From: Synergistaceae bacterium
GTDB lineage: Bacteria; Synergistota; Synergistia; Synergistales; Aminobacteriaceae
Assembly: GCA_017451025.1 (NCBI GenBank)
Contig: JAFSSM010000034.1
Span: 1-64,000, forward strand
Length of the DNA stretch: 64,000 nucleotides
Reading direction: 5' to 3'
Part shown: one piece after another, positions 59,024-64,000 of the stretch
Position numbering within the stretch: position 1 is the stretch's first letter
Layout: each line of letters starts with the position of its first letter
The notes under the pieces: generated by a model
The model's database searches: none
The model's input: the letters and a program-made list of their open reading frames with translations, nothing else
Told to the model about the DNA's origin: nothing
Translations under genes and position numbers: made by a program

Positions 59024-60544
59024 ATGGAACCATTGATTCGCATGGTCGGCATAACCAAAACCTTCCCGGGTGTCAAAGCACTTGACGGGATAAGTTTTGA
59101 CATTATGCCCGGAGAAGTTCACGTGCTCATAGGCGAGAACGGAGCAGGCAAATCCACGCTGATGAAGATACTTTCCGGAGTGTATCAGCCTACTTCTGGA
59201 AAAATCATCTGCAACGGCCGCGAGTATGACCAGCTCAGCACCAAAACTTCAGTCGAAGAAGGAATAGCAATTGTGTATCAGGAGCTAAGTGTGATTAACG
59301 AGCTCTCGATTCTGGAAAATCTCTTTGTCGGAAAACTTCCCACCAAAAAGTTCATGGGCCTTTCGGTCGTCGACTTCAAGAGTATGCGCGAAAAGGCTAA
59401 AGTTGTTCTCGAACAGGTAGGTCTTCACCATGACCCTGATACCCTCGTCGGAGACCTTGCAGTTCCGGATAAACAGCTCTGCGAAATCGCCAAAGCCCTA
59501 GTGTCCGGCGCAAAGGTTATCGTCCTCGACGAACCTACTACCTCGCTCACAACTTCGGAGGTCGAACGTCTTCACGGACTCATTCGCGAACTCAAGGCCA
59601 AAGGCTGCGGCATCGTGTACATCTCCCACAAAATGAAGGAGCTTAAAGCGATTGGCGACAGGATTACGGTGCTGAAGGACGGAACTTATGTCGGGACTTA
59701 CCCTGCGGCGGAAATTACGCTTGATGAGCTGATAAAGTTAATGGTTGGCAGAGAGATCAAGGGTACATATTTTGCGGACGAGAGCGTTGACGAACTCATG
59801 ACTCACCCCGTAATTTTCGAGGCTCAGGGCATCACTCGTTCGGACAGAACTTGCCGGGATATATCGTTCCAGCTCCACGAGGGCGAGATACTGGGCTTCG
59901 CCGGTCTGGTTGGTGCAGGACGCACGGAGACGATGGAGGCAATTTTCGGCGCAGTCCCCAAGAGTTCGGGAAAAGTTTTCCTGAAGGGTAAGGAGCTTCA
60001 CATCAAGGAACCCTACGCGGCAATTAAGCAGGGACTCGGAATGCTCACGGAGGACAGACGCAAACTCGGCTTCGCCAAGAATTTCACCTGCAAGCAGAAC
60101 ATCTCGATTGAGCCGTACATCAAGGAATCGACATGGGGCGGACTCGGCGGAATGCTCAGTAACGCAAAAGAAGAGAAGTGGGCAAACGAGCAGATTTCGG
60201 CCCTTAACGTCAAGTGCACCGGCCCGGAACAGATGACCGTAGACCTTTCCGGCGGAAATCAGCAGAAGGTAATTCTGGGTAAGTGGATGGCGGCGGGAAG
60301 CGAAGTGCTGATTTTCGACGAACCCACGAAGGGAATCGACGTAGGCAGCAAGAGCGAAATCTACATACTTATGCGTAAGCTCGCAAAAGCGGGAAAAGGT
60401 GTGCTGATGATTTCGTCGGAACAGACGGAGTTATTGTCCGTGTGCGACAGGATAGCGGTGTTTCACGGCGGCGAGTTGAAGGCTGTGCTTGAGGGCAAGA
60501 CGGCCACCGAAGAAGACATTGTGAGAATATCGACGACAGAATAG
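59024..60544 (+). CDS. Sugar ABC transporter ATP-binding protein (RbsA-like, two domains)
   Basis: 506 residues with two ATPase halves. The first has GENGAGKST, a signature replaced by GDLAVPDKQLCEIAKAL and VIVLDEPTTSLT. The second has a degenerate Walker A GLVGAGRTE but a good LSGGNQQK signature and VLIFDEPTKGIDVGSKSEIY. This layout is usual for RbsA/MglA/AlsA. The ATG at 59024 has GGGAGG upstream; the longer frame lies before the likely transcription start. It works with the next two genes. Confidence 0.93.
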   Translation: MEPLIRMVGITKTFPGVKALDGISFDIMPGEVHVLIGENGAGKSTLMKILSGVYQPTSGKIICNGREYDQLSTKTSVEEGIAIVYQELSVINELSILENLFVGKLPTKKFMGLSVVDFKSMREKAKVVLEQVGLHHDPDTLVGDLAVPDKQLCEIAKALVSGAKVIVLDEPTTSLTTSEVERLHGLIRELKAKGCGIVYISHKMKELKAIGDRITVLKDGTYVGTYPAAEITLDELIKLMVGREIKGTYFADESVDELMTHPVIFEAQGITRSDRTCRDISFQLHEGEILGFAGLVGAGRTETMEAIFGAVPKSSGKVFLKGKELHIKEPYAAIKQGLGMLTEDRRKLGFAKNFTCKQNISIEPYIKESTWGGLGGMLSNAKEEKWANEQISALNVKCTGPEQMTVDLSGGNQQKVILGKWMAAGSEVLIFDEPTKGIDVGSKSEIYILMRKLAKAGKGVLMISSEQTELLSVCDRIAVFHGGELKAVLEGKTATEEDIVRISTTE

Positions 60545-60558
60545 GGAGGACTGACATA

Positions 60559-61530
60559 ATGAGCGACAACAACACTAATAAAGGCTTCAGCTTTGCGACG
60601 TTCTGGCAGAGGTTCGGGACGATAACTATACTTCTGCTTCTGCTTGTGGTGCTGGCAATTGCCCGGCCCAACGCAGTATTTTCGTCAACATCAATCCCCC
60701 AGATTCTCCGTCAGTCAGCAGTGAACATTCTGCTTGCGCTCGGTGAGTTCTTCGCGATTCTGCTGGGATATATCGACCTCTCAATCTCTGCGGCCTGCGG
60801 TTTGACCGGAATGTGCTCGGCACTGCTTATGCGCGCAAATTGCCCCTGGGTGCTGGCCTGCATCGCCGGAGTTCTCTGCGGGACAATGATAGGTGCACTC
60901 AACGGGTTCATGATAAATAAAACCGGACTTCACCCGTTCATCATTACTCTTGGTATGCAGACGGTGTATTTTGGGCTGATGCTGGTTGTGTCCAACTCGT
61001 CGAGCGTCTACGGATTCCCTGCGGGCTTCTCGAAGTTCATGAACGCTACCTTATGGGGAGTTCTTCCGGTCGGAGCGATTATCGCCCTGATTACGGCAGG
61101 CATACTCTGGTTCCTGACAGCCCGGACGAAAATGGGGCGCAACCTCTACGCATTGGGCGGCAACCGTGAAGCGGCGTGGTACTCCGGAATTAACGTTCAC
61201 AGGCACCAAATGCTGGTATACATGATCTCCGGGACGTGCGCGGGCCTTGCGGGAATCGTCCTTACGGGCCGTCTCAACGCGGCTGCTCCCACTGCGGGAA
61301 CGGGCTATGAGACGTTCGCGATCGCCGCAACTATAATCGGCGGAACGAGCTTTTTCGGCGGCGTTGGCAAAATTCCGGGAGTTGTTGCCGGCGGCCTTAT
61401 TATCGGTATCATCAACTACGGAATGACGGTCATGATGATTGATGCCTCAATGCAGAAGGTAGTTATGGGTGCGCTGATAATCATAGCTGTAACTCTGGAT
61501 CACCTCGTTTCTACATCAGCGAAGAAATAG
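60559..61530 (+). CDS. Sugar ABC transporter permease (RbsC-like)
   Basis: 323 residues with about ten membrane helices. ILLALGEFFAILLGYIDLS, GTMIGALNGFMINKTGLHPFIITLG and GTSFFGGVGKIPGVVAGGLII are conserved in the ribose/allose permease group. It starts 14 bases after the ATPase gene with GGGAGGA upstream. The epimerase nearby suggests that psicose, allose or a related sugar is imported. Confidence 0.93.
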   Translation: MSDNNTNKGFSFATFWQRFGTITILLLLLVVLAIARPNAVFSSTSIPQILRQSAVNILLALGEFFAILLGYIDLSISAACGLTGMCSALLMRANCPWVLACIAGVLCGTMIGALNGFMINKTGLHPFIITLGMQTVYFGLMLVVSNSSSVYGFPAGFSKFMNATLWGVLPVGAIIALITAGILWFLTARTKMGRNLYALGGNREAAWYSGINVHRHQMLVYMISGTCAGLAGIVLTGRLNAAAPTAGTGYETFAIAATIIGGTSFFGGVGKIPGVVAGGLIIGIINYGMTVMMIDASMQKVVMGALIIIAVTLDHLVSTSAKK

Positions 61531-61587
61531 TGAATCCGATCGCATGTGCGGTCAGGGAAATATATTATCAGGAAGGAAGATGTTCAA

Positions 61588-62520
61588 GTGAAGAAAGTTT
61601 TAGCGTTAGTGTTGGTAGTGTGCGTAGTGCTCTGCGGAGCAAGTGCTGCGATGGCGGCGAAGTATGCGGTAATCCTCAAGACCACCAATTCCGACTTCTG
61701 GCGTGCAATGTATGACGGCACAGCGAATTACGCGAAGGAAGCCGGTCTTGACGTTGACATGTTCGCTGCACAGAGCGACATCGACTACGAGGGCCAGCTC
61801 GCGATTCTGGAGAACTGCATCAACTCCGGAGCGTATCAGGGAATCGCAATTGCTCCCTGCAACGGCGTGAACCTTATCGCCGGCGTGAAGAACGCAAACC
61901 AGGCAGGAATCACAATCTGGAACATTGACGAGCGTTTTGACGCGGAAGAGATGAAGCGTCAGGAAGCTGTGTGCGTAGGCTTCGACTCGTCGGACAATGT
62001 CCAGATCGGGCACATGGGCGGCGAATACCTGGCATCACTTCTTGCGAAGGGTGCACATGTCGCGGTCATCGAGGGACTTGCGGGCAACCAGTCATCAGAG
62101 GACAGGGCTAACGGTGCGAAGTCAGCGTTCCGTGAGGCAGAGATGAATATTGTTGCGTCAAAGTCGTGCGACTGGGATCGCCAGATGGCAATGGATACGG
62201 CTATGACGTGGATACAGCAGTTCCCGGATCTGAAGGCGATTTACTGCTGCAATGACGGTATGGCTATGGGAGCAATTCAGGCCGTAATAGTTTCGGGCAA
62301 ACTGGGTGAGATTTACGTTTGCGGAACTGACGGAGATTCTGACGCGATCCAGTCCGTGAAGGACGGCAACCTGACCGCGACAGTAGCTCAGGACTCGGCG
62401 AACATAGGCATCACCGCATTGAAGGGACTTGTTGCGGCGGTGGAGAACCCTGCGGCGTATCCTGCAAGCTCCCAGCCGGAAAAGACTCCTGTAAGTGCTG
62501 TGCTGGTCAGCGGCAAGTAG
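61588..62520 (+). CDS. Sugar ABC transporter periplasmic binding protein (RbsB-like)
   Basis: 310 residues from a GTG at 61588 with AAGGAAG upstream. Signal peptide VKKVLALVLVVCVVLCGASAAMA. The mature part starts AKYAVILKTTNSDFWRAMYDGT and has VAVIEGLAGNQSSEDRANGAKSAF, CCNDGMAMGAIQAV and VCGTDGDSDAIQSVKDG, as in type I sugar-binding proteins. It binds a sugar in the periplasm for the preceding permease and ATPase. Motif order is the normal one, unlike the amino acid binding protein of this window. Confidence 0.93.
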   Translation: MKKVLALVLVVCVVLCGASAAMAAKYAVILKTTNSDFWRAMYDGTANYAKEAGLDVDMFAAQSDIDYEGQLAILENCINSGAYQGIAIAPCNGVNLIAGVKNANQAGITIWNIDERFDAEEMKRQEAVCVGFDSSDNVQIGHMGGEYLASLLAKGAHVAVIEGLAGNQSSEDRANGAKSAFREAEMNIVASKSCDWDRQMAMDTAMTWIQQFPDLKAIYCCNDGMAMGAIQAVIVSGKLGEIYVCGTDGDSDAIQSVKDGNLTATVAQDSANIGITALKGLVAAVENPAAYPASSQPEKTPVSAVLVSGK

Positions 62521-62531
62521 GAACAGGCCGG

Positions 62532-62560
62532 TTGACAAGAAACTTAACGGGGCATAAAAT
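62532..62560 (+). promoter_or_regulatory. Consensus promoter of the tRNA gene
   Basis: A perfect TTGACA at 62532-62537 and TAAAAT at 62555-62560 are 17 bases apart. Transcription would start about ten bases before the tRNA. Confidence 0.8.
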
Positions 62561-62578
62561 ACTCTGCGTTGAAATTTT

Positions 62579-62654
62579 GGGGCTGTAGCGCAGTTGGGAG
62601 CGCGCGACATTCGCATTGTCGAGGCCGGGAGTTCGAATCTCCTCAGCTCCACCA
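62579..62654 (+). tRNA. tRNA-Ala (anticodon CGC)
   Basis: 76 bases with an encoded CCA end. The acceptor stem GGGGCTG pairs with CAGCTCC (one G-T pair). The anticodon arm is CGACA-TTCGCAT-TGTCG, giving anticodon CGC, which reads GCG (Ala). The T arm GGGAG-TTCGAAT-CTCC is regular. Confidence 0.93.
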
Positions 62655-62688
62655 GAAAATAACACGGATAAGCCCGTTGCAAGATAAA

Positions 62689-62712
62689 GCCCGCCTAATA
62701 AGCGGGTTTTTT
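62689..62712 (+). terminator. Terminator after tRNA-Ala
   Basis: CCCGC pairs with GCGGG around a seven-base loop and is followed by TTTTTT. Confidence 0.85.
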
Positions 62713-62745
62713 GCTATCATTAACCAACAAAATGGAGGACACATA

Positions 62746-63594
62746 ATGAAATTCACCAAAATGCACGGATGCGGCAACGATTACGTCTACGTCAACTGCT
62801 TCGAGGAAAACGTCCCTAATCCCGCAAAACTCTCAACCATCATCTCCGACAGACATAAAGGCATCGGTGCTGACGGCCTCATCCTCATTCTCCCAACTCC
62901 CAACGCCGACGCATTCATGCAGCTCTACAATTCCGACGGCTCTTCCGACACAATGTGCGGCAACGGCATTCGCTGTGTGGCCAAGTACGTCTACGATCAC
63001 GGCCTCGTCCCGAAAGACCGCCGCACCCTCAAAATAGATACCCCCGTCGGAATGCACGAACTCGAGCTGACCGTCGAGAACGGCAAGGTCTCTTCAGTCT
63101 GTGTAGACATGGGAATCGGGCGCGCAACCACAAAAATCCCTGAGGATATTTGCGTTCACGGAATGAACTTGAAGTACGTGGGAATAAACGTAGGCAATGA
63201 CCACGCCGTATATTTCCTTGATGAGAACCCGGAACTTGCGGGCATTCACACTTGGCCGGACTCCAAATTTGCGGCAGAGGGGGATTACTTCGAGCGGCAC
63301 AAGAATTTTCCTAACAGGGTAAACTCCGAATTTATCGAGGTACTCTCCCGGAAAGAAATCAACATGCGCGTTTATGAACGCGGGAGCGGCGAAACTATGG
63401 CCTGCGGAACCGGCTCAACAGCAAGCGCATTCGCGGGGGTAGCATCTGGAAGGCTGGACCGCAACTGCGGAATCACCGTGCACTTGAGGGGCGGCGACCT
63501 GGTTATCCGCGTTGATGACGAGAACAGGTGCTTCATGACCGGCCCGGCCGTTGAGGTCTTCAACGGGGAATACGACCTTGCTGGTGCGGACTAA
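62746..63594 (+). CDS. dapF: Diaminopimelate epimerase
   Basis: 282 residues, normal length. The active-site motifs SDTMCGNGIRCVAKYV (first Cys near 75) and GSGETMACGTGSTASA (second Cys) form the two-Cys racemase site; the start is MKFTKMHGCGNDYVYV. It converts LL- to meso-diaminopimelate for lysine and peptidoglycan. GGAGG precedes the ATG at 62746; an upstream frame runs through the tRNA and is not real. It overlaps the following radical SAM gene by 11 bases. Confidence 0.95.
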   Translation: MKFTKMHGCGNDYVYVNCFEENVPNPAKLSTIISDRHKGIGADGLILILPTPNADAFMQLYNSDGSSDTMCGNGIRCVAKYVYDHGLVPKDRRTLKIDTPVGMHELELTVENGKVSSVCVDMGIGRATTKIPEDICVHGMNLKYVGINVGNDHAVYFLDENPELAGIHTWPDSKFAAEGDYFERHKNFPNRVNSEFIEVLSRKEINMRVYERGSGETMACGTGSTASAFAGVASGRLDRNCGITVHLRGGDLVIRVDDENRCFMTGPAVEVFNGEYDLAGAD

Positions 63595-64000
63595 GACAGT
63601 ACTCACAAAATCAAATCTCCCGGTCTCGGATTACTCGGTGAACCCTTACGTGGGATGTGCTCATACGTGCAAGTACTGCTATGCTTCGTTCATGAAGCGG
63701 TTCACCAATCACACGGAGGAATGGGGAAGTTTTGTTGACGTGAAGATTTGGCCGGAGGTTAAGCACCCGGAAAAGTATACGGGCAAAGAATTATTACTCA
63801 GTTCCGGAGGCTAGGGTCTCGTGGAGCATAAACACTCTCGACGAAAACTTCAGGGCAGAAATGGATAGTGCTGTGAGCATTGAGCGAAAGCTTGCGGCTA
63901 TGCGAAAATTTCACGATGCCGGAATCAGGACTACTTGCTTCATCTCGCCGATATTTACGGGCCTTACGGACATCCCTGCAATAATCGAACGCGCAAAGGA
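63584..64000 (+). pseudogene. SPL-like radical SAM gene with internal deletion, runs off the window
   Basis: From a GTG at 63584 the frame reads LPVSDYSVNPYVGCAHTCKYCYASFMKRF with CxxxCxxC, then EKYTGKELLLSSGG and a TAG at 63812. In another frame from about 63809, ARVSWSINTLDENFRAEMDSA and GIRTTCFISPIFTGLTDIP continue the same family (SplB-like radical SAM) to the window end. The family normally has about 60 more residues between these parts, including the VTDPYQP region. An internal deletion with a frameshift is the simplest reading. It overlaps the end of dapF. Confidence 0.7.

Noticed and set aside
62569-62745. Extended dapF reading frame through the tRNA
   Set aside because: The frame crosses a functional tRNA gene and its terminator; the ATG at 62746 begins the conserved DapF sequence.

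Overview
The window reads as a chromosome segment of an anaerobic, Gram-negative, gut- or rumen-type bacterium of moderate G+C. The lineage is inferred: gene content and style fit Synergistota best, but no rRNA is present to prove it. Gram-negative signs are an RND pump with its fusion protein, dapF and exported beta-helix and LprI-type proteins. Anaerobic signs are hydE with a TM1266-type regulator, a pyrophosphate-type phosphofructokinase and several radical SAM genes.

Layout. 1-1.3 kb: aroE-like gene and a TIM-barrel isomerase. 1.4-2.7: O-antigen ligase. 2.7-5.5: ATP-grasp/alpha-E/transglutaminase operon. 5.6-6.8: broken LysE exporter and a SYLF protein. 6.9-8.8: cysK-cysE behind a short leader ORF with three consecutive Cys codons. 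8.9-10.5: decayed restriction gene with an intact methyltransferase. 10.6-12.9: polar amino acid ABC transporter whose binding protein is circularly permuted. 13-14.4: two decayed exported-protein genes, one a second permuted binding protein. 14.4-22.6: mgtE, a helicase, citG and an RND/MFP pair. 22.7-23.0: a 24-residue amphipathic peptide gene with a bistable 5' leader and an opposing promoter. 23-26.6: phase-off GT6 glycosyltransferase, hydE and its regulator, GT4. 26.6-33.1: SRP RNA, hemW, lepA, LRAT, YkvA and a beta-helix surface protein. 33.2-36.7: SLC13-type carrier, PrpF isomerase and a divergent LysR regulator. 36.7-42.9: a single-chain restriction-modification-specificity protein, three LprI paralogues and a TMEM43 protein. 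43-47.8 and 55-58: glycan assembly genes. 47.8-55: glycerol catabolism and phosphofructokinase. 58-62.5: ketose 3-epimerase with a divergent sugar ABC transporter. 62.6-64: tRNA-Ala, dapF and a broken radical SAM gene.

Two themes stand out. First, simple repeats of the kind that drive phase variation sit at envelope or glycan genes: G10 in GT6, G9 in the beta-helix protein, heptamers at two GT2 genes, (AC)10 before MBOAT, a T8 tract in the GT4 promoter, and a 20-bp duplication at the O-antigen ligase. This suggests a switchable cell surface. Second, there are several small regulatory or architectural novelties: the Cys leader, the permuted binding proteins, and the small peptide with its switch-like leader. 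At least five genes are broken by stops, frameshifts or internal deletions. If this is a metagenome assembly, some of these could be assembly or sequencing errors.
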